From Xanthobacteraceae bacterium (GTDB lineage: Bacteria; Pseudomonadota; Alphaproteobacteria; Rhizobiales; Xanthobacteraceae): DNA of 51,350 bases. The stretch spans positions 1-51,350 of the forward strand of contig JANQIP010000052.1 in NCBI GenBank assembly GCA_028282095.1, read 5' to 3'. The notes below the pieces were generated by a model, which saw nothing but the letters and a program-made list of their open reading frames with translations, was not told the DNA's origin and ran no database searches. Positions 25,146 through 33,912 of this stretch are shown piece by piece. The first letter of the stretch is position 1; each line of letters starts with the position of its first letter. Both the position numbers and the translations under genes were made by a program.

Positions 25146-25739
25146 ATGCAACGATTGACTGAACAAATTCTTGCTTATGCCGAAGGGTTGCCAGAAGGGA
25201 CGCCTGTGGCGGCTAAGAGCTTACTTCACCTCGGCAATCGCGCCGCGTTGGACCAGGCCTTGTCGCGCCTGACCGAGCGGGGCCGACTGATCCGGGCCGG
25301 TCGCGGCGTCTATCTGCGCCCCATCACGAGTCGGTTCGGCACGAGGTTGCCGTCGGTTGAACAGGCGGTCGAGGCGCTCGCCAGTCAGCGCGGTGAAGTC
25401 ATCGTCCCGAGCGGGGCGACCGCCGCGAACGCCCTTGGCTTCACAACGCAGGTGCCGGTTCGGTCGGTCTATCTCACTTCCGGCCGCAGCCGAACGATGA
25501 ACCTCGGCAAGCAGGTCGTCGAACTTCGCCATGCTCCGCGCTGGCAGCTCGCCCTGGCTCATAGGCCGGCTGGGGAGGCGGTGCGGGCGCTGGCCTGGCT
25601 GGGGCCAGAGAAGGCGGAAGCCGCTTTGAAGACATTGAAGCGGAAGCTCTCGCCGGCGACCTTCAACGAACTGGTCGCGGCAGCACCGCAGCTTCCGACC
25701 TGGCTCGCGCGCAGCGTTGGCGAGGCCGCGCATGGTTGA
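25146..25739 (+). CDS. AbiEi/DUF6088-type antitoxin, transcriptional regulator
   Basis: A 197-residue protein with an N-terminal winged helix (RAALDQALSRLTERGRLIRA, then GRGVYLRP) and a C-terminal domain (EVIVPSGATAANALGFTTQV, YLTSGRSRTMNLGKQVVELR) typical of AbiEi/DUF6088 antitoxins of type IV toxin-antitoxin systems. The ATG at 25146 is chosen, since AGGAG is seven bases upstream; the ATG at 25140 sits only one base from it. The toxin gene starts inside its last codons. A palindrome lies over the promoter. Confidence 0.8.
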   Translation: MQRLTEQILAYAEGLPEGTPVAAKSLLHLGNRAALDQALSRLTERGRLIRAGRGVYLRPITSRFGTRLPSVEQAVEALASQRGEVIVPSGATAANALGFTTQVPVRSVYLTSGRSRTMNLGKQVVELRHAPRWQLALAHRPAGEAVRALAWLGPEKAEAALKTLKRKLSPATFNELVAAAPQLPTWLARSVGEAAHG

Positions 25740-26619
25740 TGCCTTTCTCCTCCTCCCGGTCGCGGATCGGCGCGAGGCGTTGAGCGTCGCGGCCGATCAG
25801 TCGGGGCGACCAACGCACCTTCTCGAAAAGGATGTGTGGGTGGTTTGGGCGCTTGCGACGCTCTGGGGATCGGCACTCGGCGAGCATCTGGTGTTCAAGG
25901 GCGGCACGTCACTGTCGAAGGCCTATGGTGTCATCCGGCGGTTCTCCGAGGATGTCGATCTGACTTACGATATCCGGGCGATCGCGCCCGACCTGGTGGG
26001 CGACAACGGCGAGGCATTGCCGAAGACTCGCAGTGAGGAAAGGCGCTGGTCGAGCGAGGTACGCAAGCGCCTGCCGGACTGGGTGGCGGAGACGGCGCAG
26101 CCGATCATCGCAGACGCGCTAGCTGCGGAGGCGCTGGTCGCCACGATCCGCGTCGAGGACGAGAAGCTGTTCATCGACTATGAGGCGACTGCGGCAGGTT
26201 CGGGTTACGTGGCGCCAAGCGTGATGCTCGAGTTCGGTGCGAGATCAACCGGCGAGCCGGCAAGTCCGCGGGACATCGCCTGCGACGCGTCGGGCCTCGT
26301 CGAGGGCGTGGTGTTCCCGACGGCCCGGCCCCGCGTGATGCACGCCGAGCGAACCTTCTGGGAGAAGGCGACGGCGATTCACGTCTTCTGCCTGCAGGAG
26401 CGGCTCCGCGGCGATCGCTTCGCGCGTCACTGGCATGACGTCGTGCGGCTGGATGAGGCCGGTCTGGCGGAAGCGGCTTTCGCGGATCGCGAGCTGGCGA
26501 ATGCGGTGGCCCGTCACAAGAGCATGTTCTTTGTCGAGAAGGCGGCCGATCGAAGTCCGATCGACTACGCGGTCGCCGTTAACGGCGGTTTGCAACTCGT
26601 GCCCGGCGGCGATGCCTGA
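25732..26619 (+). CDS. AbiEii-type nucleotidyltransferase toxin
   Basis: A 295-residue protein with the DNA polymerase beta-like nucleotidyltransferase signature: KGGTSLSK (56-63) followed by FSEDVDLTYD with the metal-binding Asp74 and Asp76. An EKD near residue 32 and a later TFWEKATAIH also fit AbiEii/DUF1814 toxins, which block growth by transferring nucleotides to tRNA or other targets. The ATG at 25732 overlaps the antitoxin stop by eight bases, better than the upstream TTG at 25717. Toxin and antitoxin form a complete pair, often acting in phage abortive infection. Confidence 0.85.
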   Translation: MVDAFLLLPVADRREALSVAADQSGRPTHLLEKDVWVVWALATLWGSALGEHLVFKGGTSLSKAYGVIRRFSEDVDLTYDIRAIAPDLVGDNGEALPKTRSEERRWSSEVRKRLPDWVAETAQPIIADALAAEALVATIRVEDEKLFIDYEATAAGSGYVAPSVMLEFGARSTGEPASPRDIACDASGLVEGVVFPTARPRVMHAERTFWEKATAIHVFCLQERLRGDRFARHWHDVVRLDEAGLAEAAFADRELANAVARHKSMFFVEKAADRSPIDYAVAVNGGLQLVPGGDA

Positions 26620-26974
26620 GGCCGACGCCGTGATCGCGCGCGCGGAGCCGTTCGGGTACTTCGTGAACAGCAACACGCTCGAGCCGGAGCTGTTCACCGG
26701 CGGCCTTGCCGAGGCAATGCAGGAGGTCATCGAGCAGGAACTATCGATCGGTCAGGCGACGCGCGACCTCGTGCAGGGATGGGTCGATGACACTGACAGC
26801 CTCGATGAGGAGCAACTGATCAAGCTCATCGAGCGGATTGGCAAAGGGCGCTTCGCGCAGGCGTTGGCACCGCACGTCGATGAGGATTGCCAGGCGGGTG
26901 ATCGAGGCGAAACATCTGCCGCCATAGTTCGCGACGGCGACGTGTGCTATGTGTGCCTGACGGTACTTTGCTGA
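26612..26974 (+). CDS. Hypothetical protein coupled to the AbiEii gene
   Basis: A 120-residue frame from an ATG overlapping the AbiEii stop by eight bases: IARAEPFGYFVNSNTLEPEL, then SIGQATRDLVQGWVDDTDSL and LIKLIERIGKGRFAQALAPH. The last block resembles the C-terminal tail of OLD-type/TOPRIM ATP-dependent nucleases, so it may be the end of a larger gene that became joined here by deletion. The final 25 residues (after VDEDCQ) look out of family. Either a small third gene or a remnant. Confidence 0.5.
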   Translation: MPEADAVIARAEPFGYFVNSNTLEPELFTGGLAEAMQEVIEQELSIGQATRDLVQGWVDDTDSLDEEQLIKLIERIGKGRFAQALAPHVDEDCQAGDRGETSAAIVRDGDVCYVCLTVLC

Positions 26975-27240
26975 AGACGATTCAGCGCCGTGTATACCAA
27001 GCGTGGAAGGGACTTTTGTCCGATCGGTCGCGATAGATGCCGAAACCACGCAGAAAAATCTTCACGGAAATTACTCTGCAAAATCAGCAACGTAAGTTTT
27101 TGACGACCTATAGATCGGCTTTCAGTGGTGCAAACAAGAAAAAAACCCATCGAGATCAATGGCCTAGCTGGGTCCAAAATGATAGAGTGGGAATGATCCG
27201 GACACGTCTCTCCGATGGAGAGCCCGTCGGCGTCAGGCTT

Positions 27241-27816
27241 TCAGTTCAAGGCAAGGAGATAGGTGACGCTGATCTGAGTCTTGCCGGAGGGCAGAACTCC
27301 GGGTCGGACGTCGCCCGATGGTTCAAACCCGGTTTTGAGAAGCACCTTCTGCGAAGGCGGGTTCTCTTCCACGGTTTTTGCGTGCAGTCTTCTTAAGCTC
27401 AAAGCGCCGGCCATTTCGATGGCGAGCGCAAGTGCGCGGACGGAAACATCGCGGCCGCGATGCTCCGGCGCAACCCAATAGCCGACCTCCGCGTCATCGC
27501 AGGTGATGTCAAAGAACACCAGACTGCCCAGGAACTGGTTCGACTGCGCATCGCAAATTGCAAGAACGGCAAGCGTGCCATCGCGCAGACCGTCTGCAAT
27601 GACGCCGTCGATCATGGTGCGGACGATCTGCGGTGTGTAGTTGTCCAGCGGCAAGTGGGCGAAGCGCTTGACCAGTGCGTCCTCGGTTCCGGCAGCGTAG
27701 GCTTCAGCGTCTCCGGCCCACATCGCCCTGATCGCCACGATGCCGTCCGAGACGGGCAACACAGCGAGAAAGTCGCGATGCGGGTGTCTGCCGGGAGCAT
27801 TGTCCATTCTCGTCAT
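27241..27816 (-). CDS. GNAT-family N-acetyltransferase (RimJ/RimL-like)
   Basis: A 191-residue protein of the Acetyltransf_3 type: LAICDAQSNQFLGSLVFFDI, AEVGYWVAPEHRGRDVSVRA (the acetyl-CoA-binding motif A with a modified Q/RxxGxG/A) and LHAKTVEENPPSQKVLLKTG near the end. Such enzymes acetylate proteins, antibiotics or small amines. The ATG at 27816 has GGAGG just upstream; the ATG at 27807 is also possible. The stretch to its left (26975-27240) shows nothing I can support. Confidence 0.8.
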   Translation of the reverse strand: MTRMDNAPGRHPHRDFLAVLPVSDGIVAIRAMWAGDAEAYAAGTEDALVKRFAHLPLDNYTPQIVRTMIDGVIADGLRDGTLAVLAICDAQSNQFLGSLVFFDITCDDAEVGYWVAPEHRGRDVSVRALALAIEMAGALSLRRLHAKTVEENPPSQKVLLKTGFEPSGDVRPGVLPSGKTQISVTYLLALN

Positions 27817-28077
27817 TTGCCTCCAAATGTCGTTTTCGGCGTCTTGATCTTCAGTATCGGTGCGTGGTGACGCGCTGGTCGTCGCCAAACGTCTTAATTT
27901 CCGCCGCACAGCAATGGCCCACCGCACCAACCGGTCGAGCGTCCGAACCTACGGTGCCGGCGTGCGGCGCGGCCTCGATGATGTCCGCAAGCGACTCGCT
28001 CGAGGCGCAGCCCGCCCCCACCTGACCGGCTCGGAGGAGTCGCTTGCAAAACGACGATCGCAGTGCAATAGTTTTTC

Positions 28078-28266
28078 TGATGGTGCTTCGATGCGGGTAG
28101 TGCATCGAGGATAATAGGGAACACGGTTTAAATCCGTGGCTGCCCCCGCAACTGTGAGCGGCGAGCCTGCTTCACCGACGCCACTGATCCTCGGATCATG
28201 ATCTGATCCTCCGATCGGGAAGGCACGAAGACGGCGACGACCCGCGAGCCAGGAGACCTGCCATCG
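28078..28266 (+). promoter_or_regulatory. Cobalamin riboswitch 1, in front of decayed sequence
   Basis: The aptamer core is complete: GGGAACACGGTTTAAATCCG, then GGCTGCCCCCGCAACTGTGA and GCGGCGAGCC, and at the 3' end the B12 box AGCCAGGAGACCTGCC (28248-28263). An optional extra hairpin lies in between (GATCCTCGGATC / GATCCTCCGATC). It reads rightward, but the next 1 kb holds only broken sequence, including a cobF remnant. Adenosylcobalamin would normally shut off the downstream gene. Confidence 0.93.
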
Positions 28267-29264
28267 CCCGATCCATCTCGGCCCGCCGGGTGAGGCGGTG
28301 CAGGAGGACTATAATGATATCATTGTCAGAACTCCACCTCACGATCCGGACTAGGGATCGCGACCCGGCCTGATGCCGTCGTGCCGGCCTAGACGTGGCC
28401 AGGCGAGGTGCGGACGACCTGTTCCAACAGCCCGATCGTCTACGTCCGGTGGGCCACCTTGGCATACCGATGCCATGGCGCGGCGTTCAGCCGTGGGTCA
28501 ATACGGCGGTGATCGATAGCTCGGCCTCATTGGCATCACCAGCGGCGCCTCTCGCAGAGGAGTCTCGCATGCGGGTCCTTTTGATGTATCGCGGCGATCT
28601 CTCGGGCTCTGTCGAGATCGCCGGAGAGCTGTCGGCGGCTCGGCACGCCTATCCGGAATCCGCCGAATGCGCCGTGATCCGATTGATCGACGCTGCCAAT
28701 GACACGGTCCGCGACGACGAGCTGCGAGCTGAGCGCCGAGCAGACCGGTTCGGCGGTACCGACGAACGATACGAGGCATTTCAACGATCAGGCGACGGTA
28801 GCTCCGTGCCCCCCGAACCGCCCCGACCGACGCAAGGCGACGACGGCTCCGTCGTCGAGGTCCCCCTTGCCCCCGGACCGTCGCGCGTCTGGTCGGGGCG
28901 GACGCCGGGCTCGCGCTGGCGTGCCGGCGCGCGTCGAAGCGTCGTGCCCAAGGGGCGTGACGCGACGTCTGCGGACGTTCCGTTGAAGGGATTGGGGCCG
29001 GCGATCTCGACCACATCACTGTGCAGGCGAATGCCAGGCTCGGGCGGACCGACATGGTGCTCGTCCCGAGCAAGGGCGCTGCGAAGGTCGAGCTTGTCCG
29101 GAACGGGCCACGGGCGGCCGATCGCAGGCACGGTCGGTGAAGCGCTACACGATCGCCCGTGCACGCGAGGAGAAGCATCGGATCGTCGATCCTTTGTTCA
29201 CACGACAGCATTGCATTCCAGGTGGCAGACGCGAACTGCGCCATCTGATCCGGATTGCGAAGTC
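28267..29264. other. Decayed stretch downstream of riboswitch 1
   Basis: A ribosome site GGAGG and an ATG (about 28303-28313) open a frame of only 19 codons (MISLSELHLTIRTRDRDPA), so the gene once controlled by the riboswitch is dead or replaced. The longer frame 28395-29351 does not look like a protein. The only recognised piece is the cobF remnant at 28985-29140. The rest holds nothing I can name. Confidence 0.55.
28985..29140 (+). pseudogene. cobF: cobF remnant (precorrin-6A synthase N-terminus)
   Basis: The frame reads EGIGAGDLDHITVQANARLG then RTDMVLVPSKGAAKVELV before a TGA. It lines up with the N-terminus of the intact CobF at 46191 (GIGVGNPDHLTLQAIDALRR, then ADVIFIPNKGRGKDEL), including the SAM-binding GxGxG and the P-X-KG motif. 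The start codon and about 80% of the protein are gone. It lies under cobalamin riboswitch 1, so an earlier cobF was probably B12-regulated from here. Confidence 0.65.
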
Positions 29265-29388
29265 CTAGTGATGCGGCACCAACGCTTGGGCTCGTCTCAT
29301 CGTGTTGGTGCCGCAGCACAAAGCATCGGATTAGCTAGTGTTCCGGGCTGACGGTCCGGGGGCGGACCGTCAGAGAAGGAAACACTGG
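29265..29388 (+). repeat. 124-bp two-hairpin repeat, family A, copy 1
   Basis: Starts CTAGTGATGCGGCACCAACG and ends near AGGAAACACTGG. Hairpin 1 pairs GTGATGCGGCACCAAC with GTTGGTGCCGCAGCAC; hairpin 2 pairs TGACGGTCC with GGACCGTCA. Four other copies are at 37720, 45748, 48161 and (inverted, end-trimmed) 50981. It lies 21 bases upstream of mutA, so its hairpins would be in or just before the mutA leader. Confidence 0.9.
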
Positions 29389-29409
29389 ATAAGGAGAACG
29401 GCTGGTTAG

Positions 29410-31419
29410 ATGAGTGACGGTGAAGTGACATTTGCAGCGGACTTCCCGCGGCCGACACTGGACCAGTGGCGCGCCGTGGTAGACAAGACGCTCAAGGGCG
29501 TTCCCTTTGAGAAAAAGTTGGTTACCAAACTTTATGAGGGATTTTCGGTTCAGCCGCTCTACACGTCGAATGACCGGGCAGCCTCGGGCGACCCATCGGG
29601 CCTTCCTGGATTCTCACCGTTCACGCGAGGCGGTTGTGCGAGCGGGGCTGGAACCGATGGCTGGGAGGTGTTGACTGAACACGCTCAGCCGGACGGCAGA
29701 CAGGCGAATAAGGCGATTCTGACAGACCTGATGCGCGGCGCGACGGCGATCGATCTGCATTTCGATCGCCCGGATAAGCCCGGAATGGTCATCGACACGC
29801 TTGATGACCTGGACCTCGTTCTCAAAGACGTGCTTCCGGAATTCGTCCCGCTGTCTCTGGACGCCGGTCATGACGGACTCGCCGCTGCGGCAATGCTCGC
29901 TGCCTTCTGGCGTCGCCGCTCGGTTTCGCCGACCGATGCGCGTGGTGCCTTCGATGTCGACCCGATCGGCACGCTCGCCGCAACAGGGAGCCTGCCCGAG
30001 AGCCTTGAGCATGCTCTGTCGCGGCTGACGGAACTCGCGAAATGGACAAGCGCGAATTATCCCAACGTTACGGCGGTCGAAGTCGACAGCTCGGCCTATT
30101 TTGAAGCGGGCGCCACCGACGCCCAGGATCTCGCGGCGGCGATGTCGACGGGCATTGCCTATCTGAAAGCGCTGACCGACGGCGGTATGAAGCTCGATGC
30201 TGCCCTTCGCCAGATCGTGTTCACAATGGCCGTGGGCTGCGACCAATTTCTATCGATCGCCAAGCTTCGCGCGGCGCGGCGCCTTTGGGCGCGCATAGCT
30301 GAGGCGTGTGGGGCAGCGGAATCGGCACGCACAATGAAACTGCGTGCGCGCACGGCGCGCCGCATCATGTCTCAGCGCGACCCTTGGGTGAATATGCTGC
30401 GGACAACGGTCGCCGGATTCGCGGCTGGAGCCGGAGGCGCCGACAGCGTCACGCTGATGCCCTTCGATGCGGCGCTCGGTATCTCGGACGATTTCGCGCG
30501 GCGTATTGCGCGCAATACACAGATTCTGCTGAAGGAAGAATCTTATGTGTCGCGCGTAACGGATCCTGCTGGCGGATCCTGGTATGTTGAAACGCTCACG
30601 GAGCATTTGGCGCAGAGCGCCTGGGAGGCTCTCCAGTCGATCGAAGGTCGTGGTGGCATCGCGGCGGTGCTTGTGGATGGATCGCTCGCCGCCGAGATCG
30701 CATCCGCGTGGGCGCAGCGGCGGAAGAACATCGCGCGTCGCAAGGATCCGCTGACCGGCACCAGCGAATTCCCGAATATTTTGGAAAAGCCGGTTGAACG
30801 CAGCATCGCGAAGCCTCGTCCGCGGACAACGCGGCCGAAAAAGGGGGCGCCGCTCGCTGCCATCGATGAGGCGGTGAAGGCCATTGAAGCTGGACAGTCG
30901 ATTTCATCTGTAGCTGTCAACCTGGCGTCGGGGACTGCGGCAAAAATCGCTCCTTTGCCGCAACATCGCGTTCATGAGGACTTTGAGGCGCTACGCGATG
31001 CCGCCGATCGGCATAAGGCGAGTGCTGGCGAACGGCCCAAGATATTCCTTGTCAATATGGGAACGGTCGCCCAGCACACGGCTCGCGCTACTTTTGCGAA
31101 GAATTTCTTCGAAGCCGGTGGAATCGAAGCCCTGGGCAGCGATGGCTTTCTTGAGCCGGAAGCCGCGGCCGACGCGTTCCGGAAAAGTGGGGCCAAGATC
31201 GCAGTTCTTTGCGCCATCGACGCACTTTACGAAAAGGACACGGGCTCCTTCGCACCGGCTCTCAAGGATGCCGGCGTCTCGTATCTGTTTCAGGCCGGAA
31301 ACCCGGCTGCGCACAAAGAGGACTATGAGCGCGCGGGCGTCGACGAGTTCATATTCGTCGGTGTCGATGTTGTTTCTGTTCTGATGTCGACCCTGGTTCG
31401 TTTGGGAGTAGCATTGTGA
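29410..31419 (+). CDS. mutA: Methylmalonyl-CoA mutase small subunit MutA
   Basis: A 669-residue protein of the non-catalytic alpha-chain type found in MutA/MutB heterodimers: [20 protein letters not shown] near the N-terminus, a degenerate TIM barrel, and a C-terminal B12-fold ([20 protein letters not shown]) in which the cobalamin-binding D-X-H-X-X-G motif is missing, as expected for MutA. It stabilises MutB. AAGGAG lies 13 bases upstream of the ATG, rather far. The stop overlaps the mutB GTG. Alphaproteobacteria more often have a single-chain homodimeric mutase, so the heterodimer is worth noting. Confidence 0.92.
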   Translation: MSDGEVTFAADFPRPTLDQWRAVVDKTLKGVPFEKKLVTKLYEGFSVQPLYTSNDRAASGDPSGLPGFSPFTRGGCASGAGTDGWEVLTEHAQPDGRQANKAILTDLMRGATAIDLHFDRPDKPGMVIDTLDDLDLVLKDVLPEFVPLSLDAGHDGLAAAAMLAAFWRRRSVSPTDARGAFDVDPIGTLAATGSLPESLEHALSRLTELAKWTSANYPNVTAVEVDSSAYFEAGATDAQDLAAAMSTGIAYLKALTDGGMKLDAALRQIVFTMAVGCDQFLSIAKLRAARRLWARIAEACGAAESARTMKLRARTARRIMSQRDPWVNMLRTTVAGFAAGAGGADSVTLMPFDAALGISDDFARRIARNTQILLKEESYVSRVTDPAGGSWYVETLTEHLAQSAWEALQSIEGRGGIAAVLVDGSLAAEIASAWAQRRKNIARRKDPLTGTSEFPNILEKPVERSIAKPRPRTTRPKKGAPLAAIDEAVKAIEAGQSISSVAVNLASGTAAKIAPLPQHRVHEDFEALRDAADRHKASAGERPKIFLVNMGTVAQHTARATFAKNFFEAGGIEALGSDGFLEPEAAADAFRKSGAKIAVLCAIDALYEKDTGSFAPALKDAGVSYLFQAGNPAAHKEDYERAGVDEFIFVGVDVVSVLMSTLVRLGVAL

Positions 31420-33662
31420 AAACCACGATCCCGGATTTCACGCAGATTTCCTTAGGGAAGGGTTTGCCGAAAGCCTCGCTGGAGGACTGGCGCGAGCGCT
31501 TCGTTGCGGAAACCGGCACAGAGCCGGAAGCGGGTCTGTGGCGCACGCCGGAAGGTATCGACATCAAGCCGCTCTTTACGTCGCACGATCTCGAAGGTCT
31601 CGATCATCTTAGCACGATGCCGGGAATTGCGCCTTTCGTCCGTGGCCCCTATCCCACGATGTATGTCGGAAGCCCGTGGACCATCCGACAATATGCCGGC
31701 TTTTCGACGGCGCATGAATCAAATGCCTTTTATCGCCGCAACCTGGCGGCCGGTCAGAAAGGTCTTTCGGTCGCGTTCGACCTTGCCACTCACCGTGGTT
31801 ATGACAGCGATCATCCGCGCGTTGCGGGGGACGTCGGGATGGCCGGCGTTGCCATCGATTCCATTCTGGACATGAAGACGTTGTTCGACGGAATTCCGCT
31901 CGATCAGATGTCAGTGTCAATGACGATGAACGGCGCGGTTCTTCCGGTGTTGGCCGGCTATATCGTCGCTGCCGAGGAGCAGGGGGTTGCTCCCGACAAG
32001 CTGAGCGGCACCATTCAGAATGATATTCTCAAAGAATTCATGGTTCGGAATACCTACATCTATCCACCCGCACCTTCGATGCGGATCATTTCTGACATTT
32101 TCGCCTATACCTCGCAGAACATGCCGAAGTTCAATTCCATTTCGATCTCGGGTTACCATCTTCAGGAGGCGGGAGCGACGGCCGATCTGGAACTTGCTTA
32201 CACGCTCGCCGACGGCGTGGAATATGCACGCGCCGGGCTCGCGGCAGGACTGACGATCGACCAGTTCGCTCCGCGGCTTTCATTCTTCTGGGCAATCGGC
32301 ATGAATTTCTTCATGGAGATTGCCAAGATGCGCGCGGGGCGCATGCTCTGGGCAAAGCTCATAAAGCAGTTCAATCCGAAGAACGACAAGTCGCTGTCTC
32401 TGCGAACGCATTCCCAAACATCGGGTTGGAGCCTGACGGCGCAAGACGTCTTCAACAATGTCAGCCGTACCTGCATTGAAGCGATGGCCTCGACACAAGG
32501 CCATACGCAGTCCCTGCACACCAATGCGCTGGACGAGGCGCTCGCTTTGCCGACCGATTTCTCCGCCCGCATTGCACGTAACACCCAGCTATTCCTGCAG
32601 CAGGAAAGCGGGACCTGCCGCGTGATCGACCCATGGGCCGGCAGTTATTATGTCGAACGCCTGACCCATGATCTCGCGGCACGGGCTTGGGAGCATATCC
32701 TGGAAGTGGAAGAATCGGGTGGGATGGCCAAGGCCATTGAAACCGGCATGCCCAAGATGCGTGTCGAGGAAGCGGCAGCGCGGACCCAGGCGCGCATCGA
32801 TTCCGGAAAACAAACCGTCGTTGGCGTCAACAAGTATCGTCTCGATCAAGAAGAGTCGATCGATGTGCTGAAAGTGGATAATTCGGCGGTGCGCGCCCAG
32901 CAGATCGCGCAGTTGGAGCGGATACGCGCGGAGCGCGATAACCTGCGCTGCAATCAGGCGCTCGAGGCGCTCACAAACGCGGCCTCCAGCGACAGCGGCA
33001 ATCTTCTGGCGCTGTCGGTGGAAGCGATACGCGTGCGCGCGACTGTCGGCGAAGTATCCGATGCCCTGGAGAAAGTGTTCGGCCGACATCGGGCCGCGAT
33101 TCGCACGATCGCGGGCGTTTACTTGGGTGAAGTTGAGCGCAAATCCAATAGTGTCGATAAGGCTCGCGCGATGACCGACAAGTTCGCGGAAAACGATGGC
33201 CGTCGTCCGCGTATCATGGTGGTCAAGATGGGGCAGGATGGGCACGACCGCGGACAAAAGGTCATTGCCACCGCATTCGCCGACTTGGGTTTCGACGTCG
33301 ACGTCGGGCCTTTGTTTCAAACGCCGGAAGAAGCGGCTCGGCAGGCGGTCGAGAACGACTGTCACATCATCGGCGTCAGCTCACTCGCTGCGGGCCATCT
33401 GACTCTCGTCCCCTTACTAAAAAGCGCCTTGGAGAAGCTGGGCGCAGGCGAGATGCTCATCGTCGTCGGAGGCGTGGTGCCGCCGCAGGACTATGACGCC
33501 TTGTATCAAGCCGGCGCCACAGCAATCTTCCCACCCGGCACGGTCATCAGCGAGGCGGCGATCGATCTCTTGCGCGTTCTGAATGAGAAATACGGCTACG
33601 CGCAGATGACCGCGCAGATGACCAATGAGGCGGGAGAGGCCGGGCGCGCGAAATGCCGTTGA
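31416..33662 (+). CDS. mutB: Methylmalonyl-CoA mutase large (catalytic) subunit MutB
   Basis: A 748-residue protein very close to Propionibacterium Mut[21 protein letters not shown] around the substrate-binding tyrosine, [40 protein letters not shown], and a B12 domain with [13 protein letters not shown], whose His610 is the lower axial cobalt ligand (the same number as in P. shermanii). It isomerises methylmalonyl-CoA to succinyl-CoA with adenosylcobalamin. The GTG start overlaps the mutA stop. At its 3' end it overlaps the start of a truncated meaB. Confidence 0.96.
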   Translation: MKTTIPDFTQISLGKGLPKASLEDWRERFVAETGTEPEAGLWRTPEGIDIKPLFTSHDLEGLDHLSTMPGIAPFVRGPYPTMYVGSPWTIRQYAGFSTAHESNAFYRRNLAAGQKGLSVAFDLATHRGYDSDHPRVAGDVGMAGVAIDSILDMKTLFDGIPLDQMSVSMTMNGAVLPVLAGYIVAAEEQGVAPDKLSGTIQNDILKEFMVRNTYIYPPAPSMRIISDIFAYTSQNMPKFNSISISGYHLQEAGATADLELAYTLADGVEYARAGLAAGLTIDQFAPRLSFFWAIGMNFFMEIAKMRAGRMLWAKLIKQFNPKNDKSLSLRTHSQTSGWSLTAQDVFNNVSRTCIEAMASTQGHTQSLHTNALDEALALPTDFSARIARNTQLFLQQESGTCRVIDPWAGSYYVERLTHDLAARAWEHILEVEESGGMAKAIETGMPKMRVEEAAARTQARIDSGKQTVVGVNKYRLDQEESIDVLKVDNSAVRAQQIAQLERIRAERDNLRCNQALEALTNAASSDSGNLLALSVEAIRVRATVGEVSDALEKVFGRHRAAIRTIAGVYLGEVERKSNSVDKARAMTDKFAENDGRRPRIMVVKMGQDGHDRGQKVIATAFADLGFDVDVGPLFQTPEEAARQAVENDCHIIGVSSLAAGHLTLVPLLKSALEKLGAGEMLIVVGGVVPPQDYDALYQAGATAIFPPGTVISEAAIDLLRVLNEKYGYAQMTAQMTNEAGEAGRAKCR

Positions 33663-33745
33663 GGAAAGCTCAGACCTCGGGCAAGCTGCATGAAGCGCTC
33701 ATCGAAGGTCTTTTGGCGGGCGACTGCATTGCTTTGGCGCGCGCA
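33653..33745 (+). pseudogene. Remnant of the original meaB behind mutB
   Basis: A frame starting at an ATG that overlaps the mutB stop by eight bases reads LHEALIEGLLAGDCIALARA, the N-terminus of MeaB/ArgK GTPases (usually followed by ITLVES). After 31 codons the family match ends and 32 unrelated codons follow before a stop. The overlap with mutB is the normal mutB-meaB coupling, so the native chaperone gene was here and has been cut away. Confidence 0.65.
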
Positions 33746-33912
33746 CCTGCCGCAGGCGTCAGGCGCCTGCTGAAGGATCATGCGGCCCGACGAAAGGGCT
33801 ACAAGAGCGGTGAGAGATGTCTGGCCTTCAAGCGTCGACGCTGATCAGGCCGATTGAAACGAGGATGTGTGGACTTTTGAGTTCTGAGTAAGGTTCACTT
33901 TTGGAGGTTCTC

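Noticed and set aside
27851..28105. Minus-strand 84-codon frame (VGAGCASSESLADIIEA) suspected as CobE
   Set aside because: One short block resembles the family, the remainder does not, and it overlaps the riboswitch start.
28395..29351. 318-codon frame downstream of riboswitch 1
   Set aside because: It runs into repeat A and reads the cobF remnant in the wrong frame; no protein-like body.
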